Shown one piece after another: positions 8,120-16,074 of a DNA stretch of 35,702 nt. Both the position numbers and the translations under genes were made by a program. A model generated the notes under the pieces. It worked only from the letters and a program-made list of their open reading frames with translations. It was not told where the DNA came from and ran no database searches. The DNA comes from an uncultured Bacilli bacterium (lineage in GTDB: Bacteria; Bacillota_I; Bacilli_A; RF39; UBA660), in contig CAKOIE010000013.1 of assembly GCA_934086395.1 (NCBI GenBank), forward strand, positions 1 to 35,702, read 5' to 3'. Each line of letters opens with the position of its first letter. Position 1 is the stretch's first letter.

Positions 8120-9615
8120 GAATACACCGCACATGGATTAATATATTGGCCATTTTTTAAGATTGAAAAATGTAAGTGAGTTCCGGTTGATGAACCTGAA
8201 TTTCCCATGTTTCCTATATGTTGTGAACGAGATATCTTTTGACCTAAGGAAACTTTGATATCACTTTTCATATGGGCATAAATAAGTTCAAAATCGCCAT
8301 ATGATACTCTTACATAATTTCCCCAAGAATTACCACACATTGAGCCTAAAAATCCTTGATTTGGGCATGATGTATTAATCGCAATTACTGTTCCTTCAGT
8401 TGCTGCATAAATTGGTGAGCCAAAACCGGTTCCAGAAATATCTATTCCGTTGTGATGTCTTCCCCAACGCCATGCAAATGGGCTGGTAATAACATATGGA
8501 GATAGAGTTGGCCAACGCCATTCATCGTTTCCAGTGTTAACATATTCATAATTAATTCCGGGATTAGAATAATATTTTGTTCCTTTAGCTACTATTTTGT
8601 TAACTGTTGGTTTTATTTCTTCAGATTTGGTAATAACTAGTTTTTCAATTTCACCATTTTTATATTGAATTGATTCAGTTACTTTAGAAATACCATTTAC
8701 GCCTTCTTGAATCACTTTAGTTTGTCCAACATACATATCTTTATCTTCTTGATATTCAGTTACAGCTTTATTAGTTATGTTTTCAACTACTTCTACTTCA
8801 TGAATAATTTCTAATAAAGGAGAAATTAAGCCAATAGATACCTCTTGGTTTTTTTTAAGTAAAGTATTCTTACTTGTGATTGTTGGATTAGCAATTAAGA
8901 ATTCCTCAATACTTAGATTATTATTATCAATGATGCTATCTATTGAATCATTTTCTTTTACTGTATATGTTTTTTGTTTTTCGGTTGTTCCAAATAATAA
9001 ATATTTACTTAAATCATCTGTGTTAGTAAAGATTTTCTTATCAGTACTTATTAAAGTTTTCTTTATAGTTATTTCATCTTCCCAGTAAACAGATGTTATT
9101 TTAGTTCCTTCATCTGTTATTTCTTCTTGGGTATTATTTTTATAATTATTTAATTTATCTTTACCAACAAACGCTGAAACCATATTATAGAATGCATCTT
9201 CAAAATATTCTTTTTTTAATGTATAAATATATAAAGGTTCTTTAGTTTCATCTTTATATTTAATAGTAACTACGTATCCTTCAATGGTAAAGGGACTATC
9301 ATGTTCAATTGTACTATATATTTGTTCAGAACTTTTAATATTATCATTATAAGTAGTTACTTTTTCGATTTCAAGTCCACCAGGAGGATATACTTTGTCT
9401 ACACCATAATTATTTTTTATTTCTTGTTGTTTTTCATCTACTAATTCTAGGAACTCATCTTCATTAGATAAATATCCAATGCTTTTTCCTTCAACAAATA
9501 CTTCATAAACGTCTTTAGGGACAGCATTTTTTTTAGTTGTTGGCAGTAATAAAAACATTATTGCAGATATTAAGACAGTTAATAATATTGAAATTAAAAT
9601 TTCTTTCTTTTTCAT
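8113..9615 (-). CDS. cell-wall M23 metallopeptidase with LysM-like and G5 domains
   Basis: A 500-residue surface protein, N-terminal anchor helix at residues 6-25. Domains in order: a region of unknown fold (30-210), a LysM-like module (about 216-262, TYTVKENDSIDSI), a G5 domain (about 268-346), and an M23/LytM endopeptidase (366-500). Zinc ligands H388, D392 and H482 are visible, with H448 and H480 as likely catalytic histidines. It should cut peptidoglycan cross-bridges outside the membrane. Four cysteines in the last 90 residues are unusual and may form disulfides. It sits between dnaB and walJ, about where the walRKHI genes stand in Bacillus, and overlaps walJ by seven bases. Confidence 0.92.
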   Translation of the reverse strand: MKKKEILISILLTVLISAIMFLLLPTTKKNAVPKDVYEVFVEGKSIGYLSNEDEFLELVDEKQQEIKNNYGVDKVYPPGGLEIEKVTTYNDNIKSSEQIYSTIEHDSPFTIEGYVVTIKYKDETKEPLYIYTLKKEYFEDAFYNMVSAFVGKDKLNNYKNNTQEEITDEGTKITSVYWEDEITIKKTLISTDKKIFTNTDDLSKYLLFGTTEKQKTYTVKENDSIDSIIDNNNLSIEEFLIANPTITSKNTLLKKNQEVSIGLISPLLEIIHEVEVVENITNKAVTEYQEDKDMYVGQTKVIQEGVNGISKVTESIQYKNGEIEKLVITKSEEIKPTVNKIVAKGTKYYSNPGINYEYVNTGNDEWRWPTLSPYVITSPFAWRWGRHHNGIDISGTGFGSPIYAATEGTVIAINTSCPNQGFLGSMCGNSWGNYVRVSYGDFELIYAHMKSDIKVSLGQKISRSQHIGNMGNSGSSTGTHLHFSILKNGQYINPCAVYSC

Positions 9616-9632
9616 TTAATCACTTCACTTTT

Positions 9633-10979
9633 TTAATTTTCTTCATTTTTCTTTATGTAATTTCTAAAATTACTCATGCTTCTTTCAAATAATAATTCGA
9701 TTGTTCCTGTGCCACCGTTACGATGTTTTCCAATTATTAATTCGGTTATTGAGGTATCAGTTTGTTCAGCTGCGGCTTTATTATAATAATCATCACGATA
9801 TAAGAACATTACGATATCGGCATCTTGCTCGATTGATCCTGATTCTCTTAAGTCAGACATAATTGGTCTTTTATTTTCACGAAGCTCAACACTACGAGAT
9901 AACTGGGCAAGAGCAACAACGGGAACTTTTAATTCCATAGCCATTGTTTTTAAGGAACGTGATATTTCAGATACTTCTTGTACACGGTTTCCTTCATTTT
10001 TGCTTGATCCGGAAATTAACTGTAAGTAATCGATAACAATTAGTCCTAAACCTTTATCACTAGTTGCTAGTCGACGACATTTAGCTCTTATTTCGGATAT
10101 TGTCATACCAGCATTATCTTCAATATAAAGATTTGTTTCACTAAGTTCACTCATGGCCTCATTAACTTTTTTCCAATCGTTATGTTCTAAACGACCAGTT
10201 CTTACTTTATTCATTTCGATTCCGCCAGCTGCTGCTATCATACGCATGGCAAGTTGTTCAGCGGACATTTCTAAGTTAAATAAGGCAACAGCTTTATCAC
10301 TTTTTGATGCAGCATTAACGGCAAGGTTTAAAGCAAACGCGGTTTTACCCATAGCAGGACGAGCAGCAACTATGATAAGTTCATTTTCATGTAAACCACT
10401 AGTTAATTTATCCAGGTCATAAAAACCAGTTGCTAGACCTGTAATTTCATTTTGATTCTTAGCAAGTTTTTCTATTTGTTCTTGAGCACTTTTCATTACG
10501 GAAGCAATTGATTTAAATTCTCCGGCTTTACGTGCTTTAGTAACTGAAAAAATTTTCTTTTCAGCATCATCAATTAAATAGTTAGTTTCTTCTTCTTCAT
10601 TATAAGCATCACTATTAATTTTATTTGTTACATCAATTAATTTTCTTCTTAAGGCTTTATCTTTAATAATATCAATATAGTAATCAATATTAGCAGAAGA
10701 TATTACTGAATCAATTACTTCACTTAAATATTCAATTCCACCAATAGCGTTAATTGAAATATGTTTTTCAATTTCATTTTTAATTGTTGATGAATCTAAA
10801 GGAATTTTATTTTGATGCAAGGTATAGATAGCATCAAATATGCGTCTATTTGCTTCACTAACAAACATATCACTTTCTAATTCTTCACATATTTTATCAC
10901 AAGCATACCTTGTTAAAAATGCGCATCCTAAAGCCATCATCTCAGCCTCAAGATTTTGAGGCATTTTTCTTTCGGCCAC
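9633..10979 (-). CDS. dnaB: replicative DNA helicase DnaB
   Basis: Hexameric 5'-3' helicase of the replication fork (called DnaC in Bacillus). The 448-residue protein has the N-terminal primase-interacting domain (about 1-150) and the RecA-like core. Walker A is ARPAMGKTAFALN near residue 207. The Walker B strand LGLIVIDYLQLI and the arginine finger region with SDLRESGSIEQDADIV are intact. No intein. It starts four bases after rplI, the usual rplI-dnaB pairing, and ends 17 bases before the peptidase gene. Confidence 0.98.
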   Translation of the reverse strand: MAERKMPQNLEAEMMALGCAFLTRYACDKICEELESDMFVSEANRRIFDAIYTLHQNKIPLDSSTIKNEIEKHISINAIGGIEYLSEVIDSVISSANIDYYIDIIKDKALRRKLIDVTNKINSDAYNEEEETNYLIDDAEKKIFSVTKARKAGEFKSIASVMKSAQEQIEKLAKNQNEITGLATGFYDLDKLTSGLHENELIIVAARPAMGKTAFALNLAVNAASKSDKAVALFNLEMSAEQLAMRMIAAAGGIEMNKVRTGRLEHNDWKKVNEAMSELSETNLYIEDNAGMTISEIRAKCRRLATSDKGLGLIVIDYLQLISGSSKNEGNRVQEVSEISRSLKTMAMELKVPVVALAQLSRSVELRENKRPIMSDLRESGSIEQDADIVMFLYRDDYYNKAAAEQTDTSITELIIGKHRNGGTGTIELLFERSMSNFRNYIKKNEEN

Positions 10980-10983
10980 TTAC

Positions 10984-11427
10984 TTACACCTCTTTTATAG
11001 ATATAGTTAAACTAGCAACTACTTTCTTATGTAATTTGATAGAAACTTTATGAATTCCTAAGGTATCTATTTGATGATCTAATTCAATAATTTTTTTATC
11101 AATATTAAATCCTTTTTTATTTAATTCTTCAGCTATTTGTTTAGAAGAAATAGTACCAAATATTTTACCATTTTTACCTACTTTGACTTTAAATGTTAAT
11201 GTTAATTTTTCAATTTCTTCTTTATCACTTTCACATTTCTTAACTAGTAGGTCTTCTTCTAGTGCTCTAGTTTCTAATTCATTTTGTAATCTTTTTTTAG
11301 AACCATCAGTATATTTTACAGCAAGTCCATTTTTAATAAGAAAGTTTTCAGCATATCCATCACTAACTTCTAATACATCGTCTTTCTTTCCTTGTTTTTT
11401 TACATCTTTTAATAATATAACTTTCAT
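10984..11427 (-). CDS. rplI: 50S ribosomal protein L9
   Basis: A 147-residue two-domain ribosomal protein. The N-terminal rRNA-binding domain shows MKVILLKDVKKQGKKDDVLEV and then GYAENFLIKNGLA; a long connecting helix leads to the C-terminal domain with GKIFGTISSKQIAEEL. AGGAGAGG precedes the ATG. It heads the transcript continuing into dnaB. The gene normally follows rpsR closely in many bacteria; here an island of about 3.7 kb separates them. Confidence 0.97.
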   Translation of the reverse strand: MKVILLKDVKKQGKKDDVLEVSDGYAENFLIKNGLAVKYTDGSKKRLQNELETRALEEDLLVKKCESDKEEIEKLTLTFKVKVGKNGKIFGTISSKQIAEELNKKGFNIDKKIIELDHQIDTLGIHKVSIKLHKKVVASLTISIKEV

Positions 11428-11455
11428 GCAAACCTCTCCTGTCTAATTCCCTAAT

Positions 11456-11464
11456 AGTATAACA
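11456..11464 (-). promoter_or_regulatory. extended -10 promoter for rplI-dnaB operon
   Basis: Minus strand TGTTATACT (TGnTATACT). Start would be near 11449, about 20 bases before the ATG of rplI. The -35 region is weak. It shows rplI no longer depends on read-through from rpsR. Confidence 0.5.
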
Positions 11465-11523
11465 AATAAATTAAAAAAAAGATACCTATAATAGTTTTGG
11501 AATAAAGTTTAAAAATTACTCTG

Positions 11524-11563
11524 TAGCGTAATTTTTTGGTAAATTTGGCAATTTATTACGCTA
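11524..11563. repeat. inverted repeat TAGCGTAAT / ATTACGCTA
   Basis: Perfect 9-bp arms at 11524-11532 and 11555-11563 with a 22-base AT-rich spacer. It lies between the island's last gene and the rplI promoter. It has no T-tract of terminator type. It may be a binding site, a recombination relic or an RNA hairpin. Confidence 0.5.
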
Positions 11564-11604
11564 TGGTGTAAATTTTTATTAATTTTCTCATTTTATTACA
11601 GTAT

Positions 11605-11634
11605 AAAAAATACCACTATGGTTAATAGTGATAT
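11605..11634 (-). terminator. hairpin terminator, left copy of island-flanking repeat
   Basis: On the minus strand, ATATCACTATT pairs with ATAGTGGTAT (one G-U pair) and is followed by six U. It ends the toxin-like transcript just before rplI. It matches the sequence at 15331-15360 in 26 of 30 positions; the differences are confined to the loop and its edge. Confidence 0.65.
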
Positions 11635-11643
11635 TTTTTAGTT

Positions 11644-12000
11644 TTAATTATTTAATTTTTCTATTAATTTATTTTGATAATCTTTATATTTTTTGATAAA
11701 TTCTTCTTTTATATCTACAGGTAAATCTCCAATTTTATTTCCAAGTTTTGATTTCGAATCTGTATATATTTTAGTGGTTTTAATAACGAATCTTTTATTT
11801 AACCCTATTTTCTTTGCTTTTTCTTCATTTAATTCAACATCATATCTTCCACATTCAACGGAAGAAGATATAATAACATAATGGATATCAACAAATTTCA
11901 ATTCATTCGAACTATCATTTCCTATTACTAATATTGGTCGTATTTTTAACATGTTGTCATTTGGTTTTGTTGCAACATATGTCCATATTTCTCCAAGCAT
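11644..12000 (-). CDS. PemK/MazF-like toxin-fold protein
   Basis: A 118-residue protein with the PemK/MazF layout: N-terminal LGEIWTYV, then MLKIRPILVIGND (the RP-lvi strand), a central VIISSS strand, and KTTKIYTDSKSKLG, which resembles the basic loop and following strand. MazF members are sequence-specific endoribonucleases; the sequence here is divergent, so ribonuclease activity is an inference. The GTG at 12012 sits against its own GAGG, so I choose the ATG at 12000, two bases after the stop of the upstream small gene. The tight coupling suggests a toxin-antitoxin pair, with the small gene first as is usual for antitoxins. Confidence 0.72.
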   Translation of the reverse strand: MLGEIWTYVATKPNDNMLKIRPILVIGNDSSNELKFVDIHYVIISSSVECGRYDVELNEEKAKKIGLNKRFVIKTTKIYTDSKSKLGNKIGDLPVDIKEEFIKKYKDYQNKLIEKLNN

Positions 12001-12002
12001 TA

Positions 12003-12191
12003 TTAGTTCCACGCCTCATCATCTGGTTCAAATATTTCATTTGTGAAATAATTTGCAATATTTAATTTGTTTATTGTTTTGTCACTTCTTTCATCTGGAT
12101 CTAGCCCTTCTCTCGAATTTATCCATGGTTCTGGATGAATTTTATTAATAATCCATTTTGCAATTGTGATTGCATCATATACCTTCCTCAT
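12003..12191 (-). CDS. small partner of the PemK/MazF-like gene, candidate antitoxin
   Basis: A 62-residue acidic protein, first gene of the pair. It opens with RKVYDAITIAKWIINKI, predicted helical, and ends with a DDEAWN tail. No AbrB, ribbon-helix-helix or HTH motif is obvious, so it is not a standard MazE. I choose the ATG at 12191 because AGGGGTGA lies seven bases upstream; the in-frame GTG at 12212 lacks that. Position, size, charge and two-base spacing from the toxin-like gene make an antitoxin role likely, not proven. Confidence 0.6.
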   Translation of the reverse strand: MRKVYDAITIAKWIINKIHPEPWINSREGLDPDERSDKTINKLNIANYFTNEIFEPDDEAWN

Positions 12192-12216
12192 AATAATGTC
12201 ACCCCTTATCACTTAT

Positions 12217-12225
12217 ATTATATCA
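12217..12225 (-). promoter_or_regulatory. extended -10 promoter of the toxin-like pair
   Basis: Minus strand TGATATAAT, an extended -10 with no good -35. Together with the terminator at 12295-12325 it makes the pair a unit separate from the ABC-3C operon. Confidence 0.45.
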
Positions 12226-12278
12226 CCCTCTCAAATTATTATTAAATTTTTCAAAAATTAATTTAACAATTCACAAAG

Positions 12279-12290
12279 TGCAATATTGCA
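12279..12290. repeat. 12-bp perfect palindrome upstream of the toxin-like pair
   Basis: TGCAATATTGCA is its own reverse complement. It lies about 55 bases upstream of the -10 box of the pair. It may be an operator, but the distance is large. Confidence 0.35.
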
Positions 12291-12294
12291 AATT

Positions 12295-12325
12295 AAAAAA
12301 GATTGTTTTACTTTGTACAATCCTT
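12295..12325 (-). terminator. terminator of the ABC-3C operon
   Basis: Minus-strand stem AAGGATTGT (12325-12317) with ACAATCTTT (12306-12298), nine pairs including one G-U, followed by U-rich sequence. It starts directly after the ATPase stop codon. Confidence 0.65.
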
Positions 12326-13990
12326 TTAAAATCTAAATTTTAATAGTGTATCGTCTTCTGATAACTCCAATACAGTTTTATTTAATATTAATTTTTTTAG
12401 TTCTTCATCACTGTTTTCTATATGATATTCATTAATTGAAAAAATATATTGTTTATCTATTTTAGTGGCAGTCCTATCAATAATAGTTAATAAAGTTGAT
12501 AATTGTCTTTTATCAATACCTTCAAAACAAGCTGAATCTTGAATCAAAAATTGAAGACTGGTATTGTAATAGAAAATTAGTAAATCTATCAAAAGATTTC
12601 TTACAGCTTTAACTCCCTCACCAAATTCTCCAGTTAAGTTTAATTCAAATACAATTGGTGAACTTTCAACACGGCGAGTACTTGATGAAACAGATATATC
12701 AAAAAAAGCTTTTCCATCGTCTCCGTAAATTTCATTTACCAAGTCAAAAATGTATTTTCTGTATTCATTAATTTTTAAATCATATTGTTTCATTTGTTCT
12801 TCAAGCAAAATATATTTTTGATTAATTTCATTTTCTAAATTTTTCTTTTCTGATAAATTTGATATTGCTCCAATAGTTTTATTATACTCATTTTCTATAG
12901 TAGATAATTCTGCATTTTTTAATTGATATATATTCATTGCTTCCTTAAATAAATTATTCTCAGCTATTTTAGACGCCAAATCATTTACCACCGGAGTTAA
13001 TTCATTAATTTTTATTTCCAGTGTTTGTATATGCTTTTTATAATTAAAAATAGCAGAAGAATAAGATTCTATTTTATCACCAAACATACTATTATAAAAA
13101 GACTGTACTTCATTTAGAGTTCTTTTTACCATTTCTGGTACATCTACTTTTGCTATATCATACATTTTAACAACATCATCAGAAGACAAATCCATTTTTT
13201 TCATTTCATCTATCATTTCACTAAGCTGTTTAATCTTAACTTTTAAATTTTCCTGTTCTAATTTTAATACTTTAAGTTCATAGCTTTTCTCTGTGTGTGC
13301 TTTTACAAGTCCTAGAGAGTCGTCAGCAATCTTTAAATGTTCAATTCTTTTTGATAAATCAGATAATTCGATTTGTTTTTTATTTTTTTCTTGTTCTAAT
13401 AAAAACTCTCTTTCTTTTAAATCACTCAAAGTATCTTTAAATTTTTGACTATAATCTTTTATTGCCTTGACCTTTTCTTGTGTCTTTCTCATATTTTCGA
13501 ACAAATCAATTACATTGTCCAACTTTAATAAATTTAAAACAGTAATTGTATCTTCTTTCGTAGGATTTATATTAACATCACTAATTATATTCTGCCTTCT
13601 TTTTAATAATATTTGTTTTGCATTTTGTTTTGGTTCTATATTAAAAAAACTTAAATATTTATTGTAGCTGTAAATTTCATCATTAATTTTTATAGACTTA
13701 GAATCACCTAGAGTTCTTTTTACATTATATTTCTTATTATTATGTTCAACAACAGCTTCTATACTCCATCCATATATTTTATCAGAGAAATCATCTTTTT
13801 TTTCTTTTTTTCCAAATATATAAGATATAAATTTTAGTAATAAAGTTTTTCCGATACTATTTGTTGTTTTTTTCTTTTTAGTTGGTTGTGTAATTTTTCC
13901 AAAAATAATAGATGCACCATTTGTTTTAAAATCAATATTGCGAATTTCTTCTCCTTTTGGATTATAAATTTTCATGTTCAATATTTTCAT
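12326..13990 (-). CDS. ABC-3C system ATPase, DUF2326-like SMC/Rad50 type
   Basis: A 554-residue SMC/Rad50-like ABC ATPase. The N-terminal half-domain has a Walker A with NSIGKT at residues 44-49 (the tNsvGKT form of DUF2326 proteins). A coiled-coil arm spans about 165-420. The C-terminal lobe carries QDSACFEGIDKRQ from residue 484, matching the DUF2326 hallmark hDs-lFdgvd-RQ, which supplies the Walker B region. ABC-3C ATPases are thought to sense invading nucleic acid and activate partner effectors. The ATG at 13990 has AGGGGTGA at good spacing and overlaps the middle-component gene by 29 bases. It is the last gene of a three-gene operon. Confidence 0.82.
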   Translation of the reverse strand: MKILNMKIYNPKGEEIRNIDFKTNGASIIFGKITQPTKKKKTTNSIGKTLLLKFISYIFGKKEKKDDFSDKIYGWSIEAVVEHNNKKYNVKRTLGDSKSIKINDEIYSYNKYLSFFNIEPKQNAKQILLKRRQNIISDVNINPTKEDTITVLNLLKLDNVIDLFENMRKTQEKVKAIKDYSQKFKDTLSDLKEREFLLEQEKNKKQIELSDLSKRIEHLKIADDSLGLVKAHTEKSYELKVLKLEQENLKVKIKQLSEMIDEMKKMDLSSDDVVKMYDIAKVDVPEMVKRTLNEVQSFYNSMFGDKIESYSSAIFNYKKHIQTLEIKINELTPVVNDLASKIAENNLFKEAMNIYQLKNAELSTIENEYNKTIGAISNLSEKKNLENEINQKYILLEEQMKQYDLKINEYRKYIFDLVNEIYGDDGKAFFDISVSSSTRRVESSPIVFELNLTGEFGEGVKAVRNLLIDLLIFYYNTSLQFLIQDSACFEGIDKRQLSTLLTIIDRTATKIDKQYIFSINEYHIENSDEELKKLILNKTVLELSEDDTLLKFRF

Positions 13991-14231
13991 TATAAATCAC
14001 CCCTTTTTCATTGTAATTGATCATCTTTGACATAAACATAAAATTAATAGCTAAAACAAATTTATTATATGATGGAATACATTTTACTTTTCCATTGCTA
14101 TTCAATTGTTGTTTTAATTTATTCCACAATTCATCCAATGTAAATTGCTTATTACCAAGTGCATTTAAAATAAGTGATGATACTCCTATCAGGCTATCTG
14201 ATATTGGTAAATATTTATTTGGTAATATCAT
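13962..14231 (-). CDS. ABC-3C system middle component, MC6-like
   Basis: An 89-residue protein that begins ILPNKYLPISDSLIGVSS, has FTLDELWNKLKQQL in the middle and FVLAINFMFMSKMINYNEKG near the end. This pattern (N-terminal PnKyip, LW pair, FilAldfly-lg-I) fits middle component 6 of ABC-three-component systems, a small winged-helix-like linker between ATPase and effector. I start at 14231, nine bases after GGAGG; an upstream in-frame start at 14270 adds thirteen unrelated residues. It overlaps the preceding gene by 17 bases and the ATPase gene by 29. Confidence 0.78.
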   Translation of the reverse strand: MILPNKYLPISDSLIGVSSLILNALGNKQFTLDELWNKLKQQLNSNGKVKCIPSYNKFVLAINFMFMSKMINYNEKGVIYNENIEHENL

Positions 14232-15249
14232 TTTGTATTTCCTCCTTCTCAAAAATATCACACTTATCAAATATATATATTACCAAATATTTTATTTCAT
14301 TCATATGATTATCTAAATCGCTGAATAGCTTGCTAATATCATAAATTATAGAATTAAACAACTCAACTCCAGTATATTTATCCTTATTATCTAAATAGAC
14401 TTTAATAACATAATTTTTAGCATAATTAAATCTTTCTAAAGAATAAATATCTTGACTCATTTCACTTACTGCCTTATCCACAATATATAATTTGCTAATA
14501 ATCATTTCAATTTCACTTTTAATTTTTTGTAAATTATTAATTCTAATTTTATTCTTAGTTGAAATTCTTTTATAATTTGTAGTAAATCCTCTTGTATAAC
14601 TTTCCATCGCAGTCTTAGATATCATTCCGATTGTAGTAATTATATCAGTTGCACTTGGTTCATTATAATCGACATTTCTTGCCATATTTAATTTAAGCAT
14701 TATTTTGTAAAGAATAGATGAATCTAAATCATTAAGCATTGACTCAATAAATTCCAAATTTTCTACAGAGCATTTAAAATCAACGTGATATATGTTTTTA
14801 CCTTCTTCTATAATTTTATTGTATTCATCTGTATTATTTGGTGGAAGTCTATTATCTTTTGTATTTACTAAAAGAATTGCTTTTTCTATTTTTCCGCCCC
14901 ACATCCCTTTTTCATAAACATTAGTTAATAAACCAGGCTTTCCGTTCTTACCTAGCAAATCACTTCTTAATTTTTCTTGTATTTCATTATAAAAAGACTT
15001 GCTGGGTAATATTGGTGAAAACATCATATAAAATACTTTATCTTCAACAACCCATCCATCATTTTTATAGTCTCCTCGCATTGCTTGAGGCATTTCAAAA
15101 GTTTTTTGTGTGTAGTCATAATATGTTTTTAAAACTATATACATTGCATTTTGAAAATTATTTCCTGTTTTTCCTCTTAGAACGTCAATTATTTGTTGCG
15201 TCATTTCCATTCTTTTATTTAATTCACTTCTATCTAAGGAATTTAACAT
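14215..15249 (-). CDS. ABC-3C system effector-type component, nuclease-like N-terminus
   Basis: A 344-residue protein, first gene of the three-gene operon. Residues 26-79 show G-xx-FQ, then GDYKNDGW (59-66) and FYMMFSP (73-79). ABC-3C effectors commonly carry a restriction-endonuclease-like domain with a GnxFQ...GDrknDGy...vyQvYaP pattern, which this follows. The usual glutamine in the third block is methionine here, so catalysis is uncertain. The C-terminal half (about 195-344) is helical and probably binds the middle component. AGGTGAT precedes the ATG. Function as effector is inferred from the pattern and from operon position. Confidence 0.68.
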   Translation of the reverse strand: MLNSLDRSELNKRMEMTQQIIDVLRGKTGNNFQNAMYIVLKTYYDYTQKTFEMPQAMRGDYKNDGWVVEDKVFYMMFSPILPSKSFYNEIQEKLRSDLLGKNGKPGLLTNVYEKGMWGGKIEKAILLVNTKDNRLPPNNTDEYNKIIEEGKNIYHVDFKCSVENLEFIESMLNDLDSSILYKIMLKLNMARNVDYNEPSATDIITTIGMISKTAMESYTRGFTTNYKRISTKNKIRINNLQKIKSEIEMIISKLYIVDKAVSEMSQDIYSLERFNYAKNYVIKVYLDNKDKYTGVELFNSIIYDISKLFSDLDNHMNEIKYLVIYIFDKCDIFEKEEIQNDITK

Positions 15250-15273
15250 ATTATCACCTCACTATTTGATTCT

Positions 15274-15279
15274 ATTATA
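15274..15279 (-). promoter_or_regulatory. -10 box of the ABC-3C operon
   Basis: Minus strand TATAAT 24 bases before the ATG of the effector-type gene. No -35 with more than three matches is found at 16-18 bases, so the promoter may be weak or activated. Confidence 0.4.
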
Positions 15280-15330
15280 CTATATATTCTTTTGCTTTAA
15301 AATATAATTTAAAAAAATATCACTAAATTT

Positions 15331-15360
15331 AAAAAATACCACTATATATAATAGTGATAT
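15331..15360 (-). terminator. hairpin terminator of rpsF-ssb-rpsR, right copy of island-flanking repeat
   Basis: Minus-strand ATATCACTAT pairs with ATAGTGGTAT and is followed by six U, 13 bases after the rpsR stop. It shares 26 of 30 positions with 11605-11634. A partial third copy of one arm (AAAAAAATATCACTA) lies at 15311-15325. Confidence 0.7.
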
Positions 15361-15373
15361 CTTTAATTACAAT

Positions 15374-15589
15374 TTATTTTACAAATGGGATTAAAGCCAT
15401 AAATCTTGCTCTTTTAACTTGTTTAGCAATATATCTTTGATGTTTAGCACATGCTCCTGTCATTCTTCTTGGAAGTATTTTTCCTTTTTCATTGATATAT
15501 TTGGTAATAATATTTACGTCTTTATAATCTACGCTTTTTCCAGCACACATTTGACAAATTTTCTTTTTCTTACGATAAAATTCAGCCAT
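15374..15589 (-). CDS. rpsR: 30S ribosomal protein S18, zinc-binding form
   Basis: A 71-residue basic protein of the small subunit platform that binds as a dimer with S6. It is the cysteine-containing form: CQMC at residues 12-15 and CAKH at 47-50 can bind zinc. KILPRRMTGACAKHQR is the family core. It is the third gene after rpsF and ssb and is followed by its own terminator and then the accessory island. Confidence 0.97.
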   Translation of the reverse strand: MAEFYRKKKKICQMCAGKSVDYKDVNIITKYINEKGKILPRRMTGACAKHQRYIAKQVKRARFMALIPFVK

Positions 15590-15603
15590 TTTTAATTTCC
15601 TTT

Positions 15604-16071
15604 CTAAAATGGTAGATCGTCATCACTTAGAACTACTTCTGAACCGAAATCTTTAAATGGATCTTCATTAAAATCATTAGTTTCTACGTGATTAATATCT
15701 CCAGTTTGATTTACAGCAGGCATAACAGGTGTATTATTTGTGCTTCCTTTACTACTTAAGAAAGTAATATTGCTAGCATTTACTTCAGTTACATATACTG
15801 TTTTGCCTTCATTATTTTGATAATTTCTTGTTTGAATTCTTCCTTGTACTCCGATTTGAGAACCTTTAGTACAATATTTGCATAGGTTTTCTGCTTGTTT
15901 TCCCCAAATTACACAACTAATAAAATCTGCATCTCTTTCGCCATTTTGATTTGAAAATTGACGAGATACGGCAATAGTGAATGAACAAGTTGTGTTTGTT
16001 CCATTCATTGTATTTACTGTTCTAAGTTCAGGATCTCTAGCAAGTCTGCCTACTAATACGACATTATTCAT
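15604..16071 (-). CDS. ssb: single-stranded DNA-binding protein
   Basis: A 155-residue protein with an OB fold (residues 1-105, starting MNNVVLVGRLARDPELR), a flexible Asn/Pro-containing linker, and the acidic DDDLPF tip that recruits repair and replication partners. It lies between rpsF (three-base gap) and rpsR (14-base gap), the standard rpsF-ssb-rpsR operon in Bacillota. Confidence 0.98.
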   Translation of the reverse strand: MNNVVLVGRLARDPELRTVNTMNGTNTTCSFTIAVSRQFSNQNGERDADFISCVIWGKQAENLCKYCTKGSQIGVQGRIQTRNYQNNEGKTVYVTEVNASNITFLSSKGSTNNTPVMPAVNQTGDINHVETNDFNEDPFKDFGSEVVLSDDDLPF

Positions 16072-16074
16072 TAA

